Assembly (NCBI GenBank): GCA_025459125.1
Contig: JALORE010000053.1
Location: 1-34,118 of the forward strand
Reading direction: 5' to 3'
DNA length: 34,118 nucleotides
Source of the DNA: Planctomycetota bacterium
GTDB taxonomy: Bacteria > Planctomycetota > Phycisphaerae > Sedimentisphaerales > Anaerobacaceae
A program made the position numbers and the translations under genes. Shown piece after piece: positions 15,883 to 24,027 of this stretch (positions are counted from its first letter, which is position 1; the number at the start of each line of letters is the position of its first letter). The notes under the pieces were generated by a model that saw nothing but the letters and a program-made list of their open reading frames with translations, ran no database searches and was not told where the DNA came from.

Positions 15883-17349
15883 TCAGCGCAGGCCGACCTT
15901 GTCCGCCGTGGAAATGTCTTCCGGGACTTCGACTTGGGTGACGCGCCCGGTGGCCGCCCATTCGGCGCCCCGCTGGTACGTCACGATGAAACCGACGGAC
16001 CGCATCTGCTCCGGGGCATGGCCCAGCACCGTGTGGAAGACGCGTCCTTTGCCATAGCGGACCGTGAAAAGGGCCGGCTCATGCTCGCCGGTGCCCTTCT
16101 GGGCCGGATCGGCATACGCGGTGGCGAGGATCGTCATATTCTTCGCCGGGCCGCGCAGGGTACTGTACAGCTCATCCTTGGCGTGCATCCACTTCTGCGG
16201 CAGACCGGCCACGATCGGGTGGAACCGGTCCCGCACGGTGACCTGGAACTCGTGCTGCGGACCATGGCTCCCGCCCCGGCCGGGCGAGTTGTCCAGAACA
16301 ACCTTGCCGTCCCGGTAACGGACCATCGGCCCGGCTTTCTCGTTGCGGCCGCCCCAGCCGCCCACGGCGATCATCTCGTTCCATTCCGGCCAGCTCGGGA
16401 AGGCGTTGTTGGCCGCGTGAAAGATCACGAGGCCGCCGCCGTTGTTCATGTAGCTGACCAGGGCCGCCTGCGTATCCTTCGGCCAGTCGGCGCCGGTGTA
16501 ATTCGCAACGACCACGTCGTACTTCGCGAAATCCGGTTTGAACGAGTCCATCGGCTCTTTCGGACCGGGCGAGGTGGCCACGTCCACCGTGAACAAGCGC
16601 GTCTCCTCCAGCAGGCGTTTGAGCACCGGCGTCGTGGCCTTCCAGTCGTGGTTGTTCTGGCCGTCGACGATCAGGGCCTTGATGGGTTTGCGCTCGCTGC
16701 GGCGCGTGAGGTCCTGGATGCGGATGTTGCGCCATTTGATCTTCTTGTCGGCCTGCTTGGAGCCATGGACCTGCAGGGCGATGAAGCCCGTGGCGGTCAT
16801 GTCGTCGGTCAGATCGGCCACCGGCACACCGTTGACCCACGTGCGAATCCGGTCGCCAATGGCTTCGATCCGGTAGTGGTTCCACTGGTCCAGCTTGAAC
16901 GCCTTCTGGGCTTCGGGCTTGTCCTTGAGGTCGAACAGCCAGCCCCGGCGTGCTTCATCATAGATACCGCCGCTCCAGGCACGCGTGGAAGTATCGATCT
17001 CGACCTGATAGCCGTGGACCCGGTAGTTGTTGTAGTCCTTGTAGCTGTGGCTGCGAATCTGGATGCCGGAGTTCATGCCGGCTTCGACGAGCAGCTCGAC
17101 CTCCAGGATGAAGTCCGCGTACATCTTCTCGGTGCACAGGAAGCTGTTCGGCGTGTTGAGGACGGTCGTCCCCACGATCGCGCCGTCCTCGACCGTATAC
17201 TTCGCTTTGCCGTTCTTCTGAGTCCATCCGTTGAGGGTCTTGCCGTCAAAGAGCGACTGCCACTCGGCATTTCCACCGAGCGCCACCCCCGCGCACACCG
17301 ACGCCATCAGAACCACCACGAACCGACTCATCATTCGTTGCTCGTACAT
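15883..17349 (-). CDS. DUF1080 - ThuA fusion protein, exported
   Basis: A 488-residue protein. ATG 17349 is preceded by GGAAGGA; ATGs a few codons in are alternatives. A signal peptide ([20 protein letters not shown]) comes first. A DUF1080 domain follows (about residues 25-215: [55 protein letters not shown]). A ThuA trehalose-utilization-type domain fills about 220-480 ([46 protein letters not shown]). DUF1080 proteins are concanavalin-like and several are 3-keto-disaccharide hydrolases. ThuA takes part in 3-keto-trehalose metabolism in rhizobia. Joining both domains in one exported chain suggests stepwise handling of oxidised disaccharides in the periplasm; that is inference. Neighbours are a GH42-like protein upstream and the ADP-ribosylglycohydrolase-like protein downstream. 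Confidence 0.9.
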   Translation of the reverse strand: MYEQRMMSRFVVVLMASVCAGVALGGNAEWQSLFDGKTLNGWTQKNGKAKYTVEDGAIVGTTVLNTPNSFLCTEKMYADFILEVELLVEAGMNSGIQIRSHSYKDYNNYRVHGYQVEIDTSTRAWSGGIYDEARRGWLFDLKDKPEAQKAFKLDQWNHYRIEAIGDRIRTWVNGVPVADLTDDMTATGFIALQVHGSKQADKKIKWRNIRIQDLTRRSERKPIKALIVDGQNNHDWKATTPVLKRLLEETRLFTVDVATSPGPKEPMDSFKPDFAKYDVVVANYTGADWPKDTQAALVSYMNNGGGLVIFHAANNAFPSWPEWNEMIAVGGWGGRNEKAGPMVRYRDGKVVLDNSPGRGGSHGPQHEFQVTVRDRFHPIVAGLPQKWMHAKDELYSTLRGPAKNMTILATAYADPAQKGTGEHEPALFTVRYGKGRVFHTVLGHAPEQMRSVGFIVTYQRGAEWAATGRVTQVEVPEDISTADKVGLR

Positions 17350-17495
17350 GATGTTTTTCCTTCCCAGAGTTATCAAAAGGCCCCTGGCAAAACGAGCCCC
17401 AGGATGTCATTGCGAGGAGCGCAGCGACGAAGCAATCTCAGTCCATTCCATCGAGACAACACCGGTCCTTGGACGCCGACATTCTACGGCCGGCT

Positions 17496-19655
17496 TCAGC
17501 CCCAATCCAGCGCGATGACTTCATGATCCAGAATCGAGGGGACAGTGAGCGTGACCACTCCATCCGCGAGGCGATACTCCGGGGTCTTGTCGGCGACCAG
17601 CAGACGGACCTTTTCCACGCGGGCCTCCGGCGGCACGCGCACCCGAACCTCCTGGGCATCGATGGGAATCAGCTCCCGGAACGGTCCTTTCATCATCATC
17701 GGGTTCGTCAGGTTGACGAGGTGGACGGTCATGGACTGCTTCTGCCGCCAGACCATAATGTCGAGCACGCCGCGACCAGTCACCTGGACGACCGGTTCCT
17801 CGTTCAACGCCCACCGGACGACGTTGCCGAGCAGCCGCCCGTGGTCGGCGTTCATGATCTGCCAGAAGGTCCGGTCGATGTCCCACGGAACGTACGCGAT
17901 CCGGCCGGCTCCCATCTCCCGCAGGTAGAGCTCGCGGGTGTCCGGGTCCGGCACGCGCGGATAGACGTGCTCCATGGGCAGATCCGGGTAGCTCGGGATG
18001 AGTGTCACGGGCGAGGGGAAATCAACCTGCGGCTTGACTTCCAGCCGGTAGAGGCCATTGATGATCCGGCCGGCATCTTCCAGGCCGCCCAGGATGGGGT
18101 GGAACCGGCCCGTGCCGGGATCGCTCCGCAGCCTCAGGTAGGAATTCTTCATCGGCCCTTCGACCCTGCCCTGGAAGGACACCCCGAACAGGTCCGCCAG
18201 CCCCAAATCCGGCCGGCGCTTCCCGGATTCGTCGTAGAGCGACGTCTCGAACGTGGCGACGAGGCTGCCGCCACCCCGGACGAAGTGCCGGAGCTGCTCG
18301 CATTGGGCCTCGGACAGGGCCGCAACGTTCGGCAGGATCAGCAGCTTGAAAGGCTGCAAACGCTCGGCTTCCAGCAAGCGATCATTGACCATCTCGAACG
18401 GCACGCGAGCCTCGACGAGAGCGTGGTACATGCCCCACTCGTGATCGATCTGGCGCTCCTGCCAGCGCTGGCCGCCATAATAGAGCCTCGTCTGTTCCGA
18501 ATAGACGACCCCCACGCGCGCCAGAGGGGCGGTGTTGCGCAGGTAGCGCTCGTTGCGATAGTGCCAGTCGTAGATCTTCTCCACGACGCTCAGCCAGCGC
18601 CGGTCGGAGATCGTCCCGGCGAACTTGACGAACCACGGGCGCATGTTGCTGGCAATCCCTTCGGCCACCCAGATCCGCGTCTCGGCTTCGCTCTGCACGG
18701 AATCCTTCCAGCGCGGCCACTCTTCCAAGCCGACACTGAAAATGCCGCCGAGCGGCTTCATGCCCATCGTGGCGCGCAGCTCTTTCGCCCTGCGACCGTT
18801 CGACCAGGGCGGGATCAGGCCGGCGCGCCCCTGGTGATCGGTGAAGAAGATGTCGGCCAGCCTGCCGGTGACGACGTTGTCGGGAAAGCCGTTGGGGATG
18901 AACCGGGCCGCGGGCCGGACCGCGCGGATCGTCCGGTCCCACAGGGACCACAACTCCCGCAGGCGCTGCGTCTCCCATTGCCGATACTTCTGATAGACGG
19001 CGTCGCCGCTCGAGATCATCATGGGCGGGGTTCTCCCGGAGAACGCTTGGAAGCCGCTCCGACAATGCTCGCACCAACACATCCCGCTGCCCGCCCAGCG
19101 GTTGGAGAAGATCCCATCCAACTGGTACAGCTCCATGATCTCCTGGTGGACCTGGGTCATGAACTCGAAGTTGTACGGGCCCAGCGCGCAGGTGACCCAC
19201 AATGCGGGATTCGACCAGTGGCGTCGCGCCTTGCCGTTGGCATCGACGGCGATCCAATCGGGATGGGCCTCCTGAACGTTGTTCCACGTGGCATGCGGGT
19301 CGGTGCGGGCGATGACGGCCATCCCCATCTTGCGGCAGCCCCGGACCAGGTAGCCGAAGGGGTCGGAGTCGCCCAGCCAGGCGCTGCGATGGTGCAGCGG
19401 CACCTTGGTCGGGTAGTAGGCAACGATGCCGCCCGCGCTCAGGCAGGCCGCGTCCGCGTGGACCCGCTGGAAGTAGTCCAGCCAGAAATCGGGGTCGAAC
19501 CGCCCCGGGTCGTTCTCGACCAGGACCAACTGCGCCCAGCGCATCGGGCGGTCGAACCAGGGCTCTTCCGGGCTCGCGGCCGCCCATGTCGGCGTCCCGA
19601 GAACCGCATACGCCCCCGCGGTAGCGGACATTTGCAGGAACTCTCTTCGTTGCAC
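17496..19655 (-). CDS. GH42-like hypothetical glycosyl hydrolase with beta-galactosidase trimerisation-like domain
   Basis: A 719-residue protein. The GTG at 19655 is chosen because AAAGGAGG lies just upstream and a short Tat-like start follows (VQRREFLQMSATAGAYAVLG); the frame upstream translates a palindromic repeat. The N-terminal TIM-barrel-like part has WLDYFQRVHADAACLSAGG, MGMAVIARTDPHATW, QEIMELYQLDGIFSNRWAG and a Cys cluster MCWCEHCRSGF. A middle domain (RVGVVYSEQTRLYYGG, LQPFKLLILPNVAALSEAQ, LRHFVRGGGSLVATFETS) matches the beta-galactosidase trimerisation / class-I-glutamine-amidotransferase-like fold. A C-terminal beta domain (VHLVNLTNP, RLLVADKTP) closes it. This layout is common in Planctomycetota and Verrucomicrobiota proteins called alpha-amylase-like or GHL6. 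The substrate is unknown. Confidence 0.85.
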   Translation of the reverse strand: MQRREFLQMSATAGAYAVLGTPTWAAASPEEPWFDRPMRWAQLVLVENDPGRFDPDFWLDYFQRVHADAACLSAGGIVAYYPTKVPLHHRSAWLGDSDPFGYLVRGCRKMGMAVIARTDPHATWNNVQEAHPDWIAVDANGKARRHWSNPALWVTCALGPYNFEFMTQVHQEIMELYQLDGIFSNRWAGSGMCWCEHCRSGFQAFSGRTPPMMISSGDAVYQKYRQWETQRLRELWSLWDRTIRAVRPAARFIPNGFPDNVVTGRLADIFFTDHQGRAGLIPPWSNGRRAKELRATMGMKPLGGIFSVGLEEWPRWKDSVQSEAETRIWVAEGIASNMRPWFVKFAGTISDRRWLSVVEKIYDWHYRNERYLRNTAPLARVGVVYSEQTRLYYGGQRWQERQIDHEWGMYHALVEARVPFEMVNDRLLEAERLQPFKLLILPNVAALSEAQCEQLRHFVRGGGSLVATFETSLYDESGKRRPDLGLADLFGVSFQGRVEGPMKNSYLRLRSDPGTGRFHPILGGLEDAGRIINGLYRLEVKPQVDFPSPVTLIPSYPDLPMEHVYPRVPDPDTRELYLREMGAGRIAYVPWDIDRTFWQIMNADHGRLLGNVVRWALNEEPVVQVTGRGVLDIMVWRQKQSMTVHLVNLTNPMMMKGPFRELIPIDAQEVRVRVPPEARVEKVRLLVADKTPEYRLADGVVTLTVPSILDHEVIALDWG

Positions 19656-19694
19656 ACGCCCTCCTTTGTGGGATTGGTTCGTCGTTCCGCCGCC

Positions 19695-19789
19695 ATACGG
19701 ATTACGCCTGAGCCAGATTCCGGGTGGCAGCGGCAAGCGCAGCTTGCCGCTGCCACCCACGCCACGAGACTCTCAGGCGTAATCCGTAT
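19695..19789. repeat. 95-base element with perfect 18-base inverted ends and a nested palindrome
   Basis: The ends ATACGGATTACGCCTGAG (19695-19712) and CTCAGGCGTAATCCGTAT (19772-19789) are perfect inverted repeats. In the centre lies a compact GGGTGGCA-family palindrome (19722-19758, 17-base arms, 3-base loop). The left end with the same nested core recurs at about 30896-30970 with changes and without the right end. Confidence 0.85.
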
Positions 19790-19791
19790 AA

Positions 19792-19824
19792 GGCGTTATC
19801 TTCCATGCTCTTACGAGCACACTA
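19792..19824 (-). repeat. Small structured repeat, copy 2
   Basis: On the minus strand this reads TAGTGTGCTCGTAAGAGCAT then GGAAGATAACGCC, matching copy 1 at 1741 up to the second hairpin, where it is truncated next to the 18-base inverted-end element. The first hairpin GCTC-GTAA-GAGC is compensated relative to GCCC-GTAA-GGGC in copy 1. Confidence 0.7.
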
Positions 19825-19836
19825 CGAGCGAGCCGA

Positions 19837-20202
19837 TCATTTCAGCAGCCACAGGATCAGGTCGTAGACGCCGAAGCCGATGCACACCAGGGCCACAGCG
19901 GCACAGAGGTAGCCGGCCAGGCTCAGCACGCCGGCGATGAAGGCCCCCTCGAAATACGGAGATCCGGCGAATTTCCGCCGCAGCGCGGCCCCCGTCACGC
20001 ACAGCGGGAACGCCACACCGGCCACGCCTACTCCCGTGATGAAACTCCGCAGCGGGTCCTTGAACAGCGGTCCCTTCGGCGGCGGCAGCAGCGCCACCAC
20101 GACAAAGCACGTCACGGTCACCCCCAGGGCGACCCCCATCGCAACCAGAACACCCTTGCGGATAAACGGCTGTTTCCGCCGGGCTGTGATCTCTTCGCCC
20201 AT
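19837..20202 (-). CDS. Small integral membrane protein of unknown function
   Basis: A 121-residue protein with three likely membrane helices: GVLVAMGVALGVTVTCFVVVALL (in parts, residues 17-39), FITGVGVAGVAFPLCVTGAA (54-73) and about residues 85-118 (FIAGVLSLAGYLCAAVALV then IGFGVYDLILWLL). The basic N-terminus (ITARRKQPFIRKG) suggests a cytoplasmic start. I do not recognise a family. The start ATG 20202 is only 8 bases after the stop of the metallo-hydrolase gene, with AGAGAC as a weak ribosome site, so translation is probably coupled to that gene. It may anchor or accompany the hydrolase, but nothing in sequence proves this. Confidence 0.7.
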   Translation of the reverse strand: MGEEITARRKQPFIRKGVLVAMGVALGVTVTCFVVVALLPPPKGPLFKDPLRSFITGVGVAGVAFPLCVTGAALRRKFAGSPYFEGAFIAGVLSLAGYLCAAVALVCIGFGVYDLILWLLK

Positions 20203-20209
20203 GCTGTCT

Positions 20210-20983
20210 CTACTTCATCTTCCGGATACGCACCTGCGTCTGCGAGCCTTTGAGCAGGTCGACCAGCCGGTTGGGATCGGTCTGGCCGTAGTGGTAGGGA
20301 TACAGAATCTTCGGACTGAAGGCCCGCGCTGCATCGGCCACCATCTCGGGCGTCATCGTGTAGGGGAGGTTCATCGGCACGAACGCGATGTCGATCTTCT
20401 GCAACTGCTTCATCTCCGGCGTATTCTCGGTATCGCCGGCGACGTACACGCGGGTCTTGTCGAAGTTGACGAGGTAGCCGTTGCCCACGCCTTGGGGGTG
20501 GAACGGCCCCCCATCCGGCCGTTTCTGAACGATGTTGTAGGCCGGCACGGCTTCGATTTTGAGCCCCTGCAGGGTGAGCACGTCGCCATTCTTCATGATC
20601 GTGCCGCCCGAGACCTTCTCGGCACACGCCTTGGTCAGCACGATCTGGGTCTGCTCCTTGCGGATCAGGCTCAGGGCCTTCATATCGAGGTGATCCCCAT
20701 GTTCGTGCGTGATGAGGACCAGGTCCGCTTTGGGCATCCGGGCGTAGTCCGCCTCCTTGCTGCCCACGGGATCGACGTGAATGGTCTTGCCCTGATATTC
20801 GAACAGGAGCGTTCCATGCCCGATGAAGGTGATCTTCAGATCGCCGGCCTCGGTCTTGATGATGTCCTGCTCGAACGGGCCGGCATTCTGCGGCGGTTGG
20901 GCCGCTTCGCCTCCCCGTGCACTCATCGCGATCACCGCCAATCCCGCCACCACCACTGCGCGTATCTTCATGCTACTGCTCAT
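20210..20983 (-). CDS. Exported metallo-beta-lactamase-fold hydrolase (UlaG-like)
   Basis: A 257-residue protein with AGGGAGGTG ahead of ATG 20983 and a signal peptide (MKIRAVVVAGLAVIAMSARG). Metal-binding motifs of the superfamily are intact: HEHGDHLD (His93, His95, Asp97, His98), His162 in FHPQGVGNGY, Asp184 in YVAGDTE, and His231 in YHYGQTDP. The opening LKITFIGHGTLLFEYQGKTIHVDPV is typical of the MBL-fold group related to UlaG (L-ascorbate-6-phosphate lactonase). It probably hydrolyses a lactone, ester or phosphodiester; the substrate is unknown. The gene leads a two-gene unit with the small membrane protein. Confidence 0.9.
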   Translation of the reverse strand: MSSSMKIRAVVVAGLAVIAMSARGGEAAQPPQNAGPFEQDIIKTEAGDLKITFIGHGTLLFEYQGKTIHVDPVGSKEADYARMPKADLVLITHEHGDHLDMKALSLIRKEQTQIVLTKACAEKVSGGTIMKNGDVLTLQGLKIEAVPAYNIVQKRPDGGPFHPQGVGNGYLVNFDKTRVYVAGDTENTPEMKQLQKIDIAFVPMNLPYTMTPEMVADAARAFSPKILYPYHYGQTDPNRLVDLLKGSQTQVRIRKMK

Positions 20984-21012
20984 GCTCCACCTCCCTGGCT
21001 CGCATCCTCGCC

Positions 21013-21101
21013 GGGTGGCATCGTCAAGCGAAGCTTGGCGATGGTCCTGCGCCCGTCCACCAGGGCCATCGCCAAGGCCTTCGGCCTTGACGATGCCACC
21101 C
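21013..21101. repeat. GGGTGGCA palindromic element, ATCGTC subfamily
   Basis: Arms GGGTGGCATCGTCAAG and CTTGACGATGCCACCC, inner CTTGGCGATGG / CCATCGCCAAG. It lies between the DUF1080 gene and the metallo-hydrolase gene, both on the minus strand. Confidence 0.9.
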
Positions 21102-21139
21102 GACGTCGGGACAAATCCCGGCGCTTGAACCCTCGGACT

Positions 21140-21850
21140 TTACAGTTCCCGGATGCGGATATGGCGCCACCGGACCTGGTAGGGCTTGAAGTCCTTGCCC
21201 AGGCCGTGGACCTGCAGGCCGATGATGCCCTTGGCGTCCATCGAATCCCGGTAATCGGCACACGGGACATCGTTGACCCAGGTCTTCATGGCGCTGCCTT
21301 TGCACTCGATGCGGTACTGGTTCCACTGGTTGTCTTTGAACGCGCCCGCCGCGGCGGCGTTGTCGCGGATATCGGAGAGAAAGTACGCCCGCCGGGCCTC
21401 ATCGTAGACACCGCCGCTGGAATGAGCCTGGGACGCGGCGATCTCGACCTGGTAGCCGTAGACGCGGTCTGCCGGGATCTTCCGCGTTTGCACCTGGCCC
21501 TTGGCATTCTGGAAGGTCCAGTACATCTCCTCCTTCGCGATATGGCTGCGGAACTGGACGCCCGAGTTCAGCGCCGGGTCGCACTTGACCTCGAATTCGA
21601 GGACGAAGTCCCCGTATTCCCTGGCCGTGCAGAGAAAAGAGTTCGGGCTGCCCTCGACCGCGGTGCCCACGATCATGTTGTCCTCGACGGTGTATTGGGC
21701 GGTTCCGCTGTGGACCGACCAACCGTTGAGGGTCTTGCCGTCGAAGAGCGAAACCCAGCCACCGGTCGCCCGTTCCCCTGCCCCCCCGGTAGCCACCACC
21801 AGCATGGCAAAACCTGCCAGCCCACACACCCAACTCATCCGCGTGACCAT
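21140..21850 (-). CDS. DUF1080 (3-keto-disaccharide hydrolase-like) protein, exported
   Basis: A 236-residue single-domain protein; ATG 21850 has a strong AAGGAGG site. A signal peptide is present (MSWVCGLAGFAMLVVATGGA). DUF1080 signatures follow: [14 protein letters not shown] (31-44), NSFLCTAREYGDFVLEFEV, LNSGVQFRSHI, GYQVEIAAS, SSGGVYDEARRAY, IIGLQVHGLGK and RWRHIRIREL at the end. It shares these blocks with the first half of the DUF1080-ThuA fusion and is a paralog. The fold is concanavalin-like, and characterised relatives cleave 3-keto-glycosides. It lies downstream of the sigma-factor gene across a palindrome-containing gap. Confidence 0.92.
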   Translation of the reverse strand: MVTRMSWVCGLAGFAMLVVATGGAGERATGGWVSLFDGKTLNGWSVHSGTAQYTVEDNMIVGTAVEGSPNSFLCTAREYGDFVLEFEVKCDPALNSGVQFRSHIAKEEMYWTFQNAKGQVQTRKIPADRVYGYQVEIAASQAHSSGGVYDEARRAYFLSDIRDNAAAAGAFKDNQWNQYRIECKGSAMKTWVNDVPCADYRDSMDAKGIIGLQVHGLGKDFKPYQVRWRHIRIREL

Positions 21851-21895
21851 TCCGATCCTCCTTTCTGGTTCATACCGTCCCGCGCCGCGTCCGGC

Positions 21896-21976
21896 GGGGT
21901 GCCATGCTTACGCTCGCGTAAGCATGTCTTGGCCACTCCGAGGAGCATGTCGACGCGCGCGTGGACATGGCACCCC
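21896..21976. repeat. Cruciform-type repeat overlapping the sigma-factor stop
   Basis: Outer arms GGGGTGCCATG (21896-21906) and CATGGCACCCC (21966-21976) enclose CATGCTTACG-CTCG-CGTAAGCATG (21903-21926) and a second hairpin CATGTC..GACATG around ACGCGCGCGT. The right end coincides with the first base of the sigma-factor stop triplet. It may serve as terminator for that gene or be an inserted palindromic element. Confidence 0.8.
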
Positions 21977-22500
21977 TACAGACTATGTTTCAGAACGGCC
22001 TGCCGAATGCGCCGCAGACCCACGCAGGCGTAGCGGGCGACCGTCCTTTCCTTGACATGCATGTGCTGTGCCGCGGTCATCGTGCTGTGGCCGTGGATGT
22101 ACCGCTCGATCACCGCCTCGGCCTCATGGGCGGGCAGCATCCGTCCGACCAGGTCGGTGATGCGCTGTACTTCCTCGGCCCGCGTCACGCCCTCCTCCGG
22201 CTCGGTGGCATCGACCTCGTCCCGGGCCCGGCTCATCGCGTACTGGGCCACCCTGGCGTGCTGGCTGCGCCGCCGCCGCAGGGCATCGATCACGTCGTTG
22301 CGGATCACCGTATTGAGGTAGGCCGGCATATTGAGCACCGGTTGGGACGGCGGACGGTGCACGAGCGACAGATAGAGATTCTGATAGACCTCGTCTTCGT
22401 CCTCCGGGTCGGCCACATACTGGCGAATTAACGTCCGGATCACCGGTCCATACTCGGTGAAGATCTGCGTCGCCAGGTCTACCCTCTGCTGACTATCCAT
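21976..22500 (-). CDS. RNA polymerase sigma-70-family (ECF-like) factor
   Basis: A 174-residue protein. Region 2 spans about residues 15-78 (YGPVIRTLIRQYVADPEDEDEVYQNLYLSLV in parts, then MPAYLNTVIRNDVIDALRRRR) and region 4 about 118-170 (LPAHEAEAVIERYIHGHSTM and AAQHMHVKERTVARYACVGLRRIR, the helix-turn-helix). There is no region 3 and no anti-sigma factor beside it. The highly charged linker (DEVDATEPEEGVTRAEEVQR) is typical of small planctomycete sigma factors. The start ATG 22500 has only a weak ribosome site (GAAGTCC). It has its own promoter upstream, separating it from the Moco operon, and may control itself and the downstream DUF1080 gene; the targets are unknown. Confidence 0.88.
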   Translation of the reverse strand: MDSQQRVDLATQIFTEYGPVIRTLIRQYVADPEDEDEVYQNLYLSLVHRPPSQPVLNMPAYLNTVIRNDVIDALRRRRSQHARVAQYAMSRARDEVDATEPEEGVTRAEEVQRITDLVGRMLPAHEAEAVIERYIHGHSTMTAAQHMHVKERTVARYACVGLRRIRQAVLKHSL

Positions 22501-22579
22501 CGCAGGACTTCAAATAGCTACGACTTACTCTTTGCCATTCACCACGCGCGCTGTGCCACTCCTGTCCCCATCTGCGGCA

Positions 22580-22608
22580 ATTGTAAAGCACCCATCCCGA
22601 ATAGTAAA
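22580..22608 (-). promoter_or_regulatory. Likely sigma-70-type promoter of the sigma-factor gene
   Basis: On the minus strand a -35 box TTTACT (22608-22603), a 17-base spacer and a -10 box TACAAT (22585-22580) precede the sigma-factor start by about 80 bases. It sits in the AT-richer gap after the MOSC-MogA stop. A housekeeping-type promoter suggests basal expression rather than strict autoregulation. Confidence 0.55.
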
Positions 22609-22616
22609 CAGCAAAT

Positions 22617-23612
22617 TCAATCCCCGTGCCCGCCGCCGCGCAGCATTTCGACGGCATGGGGCAAGATGTCCAGAATGACTCCCAGGGACTCGCACACGGC
22701 CTTCGGGCTGCCGGGCAGGTTGACAATCAGCGTTTGCCCCCGGATGCCGGCCGTCCCGCGTGACAGCACGGCGTTGCGCGTCTTCTTGAGACCCTCCGCC
22801 CGTATCAGCTCACCCAGGCCCGGGACGACCCGGTCGCAGACCGATAACGTCGCCTCCGGCGTGACATCGCGGGGGCCCAGGCCCGTGCCGCCCGTCGTGA
22901 ACACCAGGTCATAGCCCTCCTGATCCGCAAAACGGGTGAGCTCGCGCGCGATGGCGTCCCGGTCGTCGGGTACGATACCCATCCTGCCGATCTCATAGCC
23001 GCGGGCTGCCAGGATCTCCCGAAGGGCCGGCCCGCTGGCATCCGCCCGCCGGCCCTGGGAGCAACGATCGCTGACCGTCAGGATGCCCGCCCGGACGGAT
23101 TCCGGCCCCCGGTCAGAGCCGGGGGTGACAGGATTGCGGATTTCAGATGGCGGATGGTGAGGGCCGCTCGAATCCACGACCACCGCATCGCCCACCTTGA
23201 TCCGCCCCGCAGCCCGGACGCGGGCGAAAACGCCCTGCCGGGGCATGATGCAGTCGCCCAGCTTCTCGAAAATCCGGCAGCGTCCGTGGCAGCGTTTGCC
23301 TAATTGCGTCACTTCGAGCTCGACCGCAGGCCCGAGCCGGAGCCGGTGCCCGACACTCACGGCCGACAGGTCAAGGCCTTCCACCGTGAGGTTCTCGGCG
23401 AAATCGCCGGGCGCGATGTCCGCACCCTGGGCTCGCAGCGCGTCGATCGATTCCATGTCCAGCAGGCTTGCCTGCCTGGGACCGCCCCCGGCGTGGGCAT
23501 CGCCCACAATGCCGAAATCCACCTGCAACTCGGCCTCGGGCACATTGTGCTTGGGCACGCCCTTCTCGGTGGAGACCGAAATGGCCCTAATCCGCCCGCT
23601 GATAGTCGCCAC
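22617..23612 (-). CDS. MOSC domain - MogA/MoaB fusion (molybdenum cofactor)
   Basis: A 331-residue two-domain protein starting at GTG 23612 (AGGGGG upstream), overlapping the moaC end by 26 bases. Residues 1-145 are a MOSC domain (DFGIVGDAHAGGGPRQASLL, PGDFAENLTVEGLDL, LGKRCHGRCRIFEKLGDC, IMPRQGVFARV); MOSC domains bind Moco or transfer sulfur to it. Residues about 170-325 are MogA/MoaB-like (GILTVSDRCSQGRRADASGP, FTTGGTGLGPRDVTPEAT, NLPGSPKAVCESL), the molybdopterin adenylyltransferase fold. The linker (about 146-170) contains an in-frame palindrome at DNA level. The fusion suggests coupled adenylation or cofactor delivery and later sulfur handling for the hydroxylases encoded nearby. Confidence 0.92.
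   Translation of the reverse strand: MATISGRIRAISVSTEKGVPKHNVPEAELQVDFGIVGDAHAGGGPRQASLLDMESIDALRAQGADIAPGDFAENLTVEGLDLSAVSVGHRLRLGPAVELEVTQLGKRCHGRCRIFEKLGDCIMPRQGVFARVRAAGRIKVGDAVVVDSSGPHHPPSEIRNPVTPGSDRGPESVRAGILTVSDRCSQGRRADASGPALREILAARGYEIGRMGIVPDDRDAIARELTRFADQEGYDLVFTTGGTGLGPRDVTPEATLSVCDRVVPGLGELIRAEGLKKTRNAVLSRGTAGIRGQTLIVNLPGSPKAVCESLGVILDILPHAVEMLRGGGHGD
23106..23125. repeat. In-frame palindrome within the MOSC-MogA linker
   Basis: CCCCCGG-TCAGAG-CCGGGGG lies inside the coding sequence, where the protein reads NPVTPGSDRGPESV between two well-conserved domains. A similar sequence with GTCACCCCCG and a GCCCCCGA..TCGGGGGC stem occurs in non-coding DNA at 30723-30764. Confidence 0.6.
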
Positions 23613-24024
23613 TGCGTCCCCCTGTCTTTTCCAGGAGCCGAATCCGGTCGATGGTCATGCCCTTGCCGGTGTACTTGAGCATATCGTAGATGGTCAGGCA
23701 GGCCCCGGCCACGCCGCACAGGGCCTCCATCTCGACCCCCGTCTTGCCCGACGACTTCACGGCCACCGTCACCTCCACGGCTCGGCCCGGTTCGTCGAGC
23801 ACGAAATCCACCTCCACGGCCTCGAGCGCGATCGGGTGGCACATCGGGATCGTCGCCGGCGTCGCCTTCACCGCCTGGATGGCGGCCACCCGGGCCGTCG
23901 CCAGCACGTCGCCCTTGGGACATTCACCTCGTTGGAGAGCACCGAATGCCTCCGTTCCCAGAAGCACCAGCCCCGCCGCTTTGGCCGTCCGCACTGTAAC
24001 CGCTTTTGCCGTGATATCGATCAT
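23587..24024 (-). CDS. moaC: MoaC, cyclic pyranopterin monophosphate synthase
   Basis: A 145-residue protein that, with MoaA, converts GTP to cPMP, the first stage of molybdenum cofactor synthesis. Family motifs are intact: VTVRTAKAAG, the lysine of CPKGDVLATARVAAIQAVK, MCHPIALEAVEVDF with the active His, KTGVEMEALCGVAGACLTIYDMLK in parts with the active Asp and Lys, and IRLLEKTGGRSG. The N-terminus is about 15 residues shorter than in E. coli. No clear ribosome site precedes ATG 24024; the leader is an AT-rich run of repeated ATGATCTATGATTTACG-like units, which may affect translation. The 3' end overlaps the MOSC-MogA start, implying translational coupling. Confidence 0.95.
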   Translation of the reverse strand: MIDITAKAVTVRTAKAAGLVLLGTEAFGALQRGECPKGDVLATARVAAIQAVKATPATIPMCHPIALEAVEVDFVLDEPGRAVEVTVAVKSSGKTGVEMEALCGVAGACLTIYDMLKYTGKGMTIDRIRLLEKTGGRSGDYQRAD

Positions 24025-24027
24025 GAG

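Noticed and set aside
17469..19940. An 823-residue plus-strand frame opposite the GH42-like gene
   Set aside because: Antisense shadow; no ribosome site or family motifs, and it continues through intergenic repeats.
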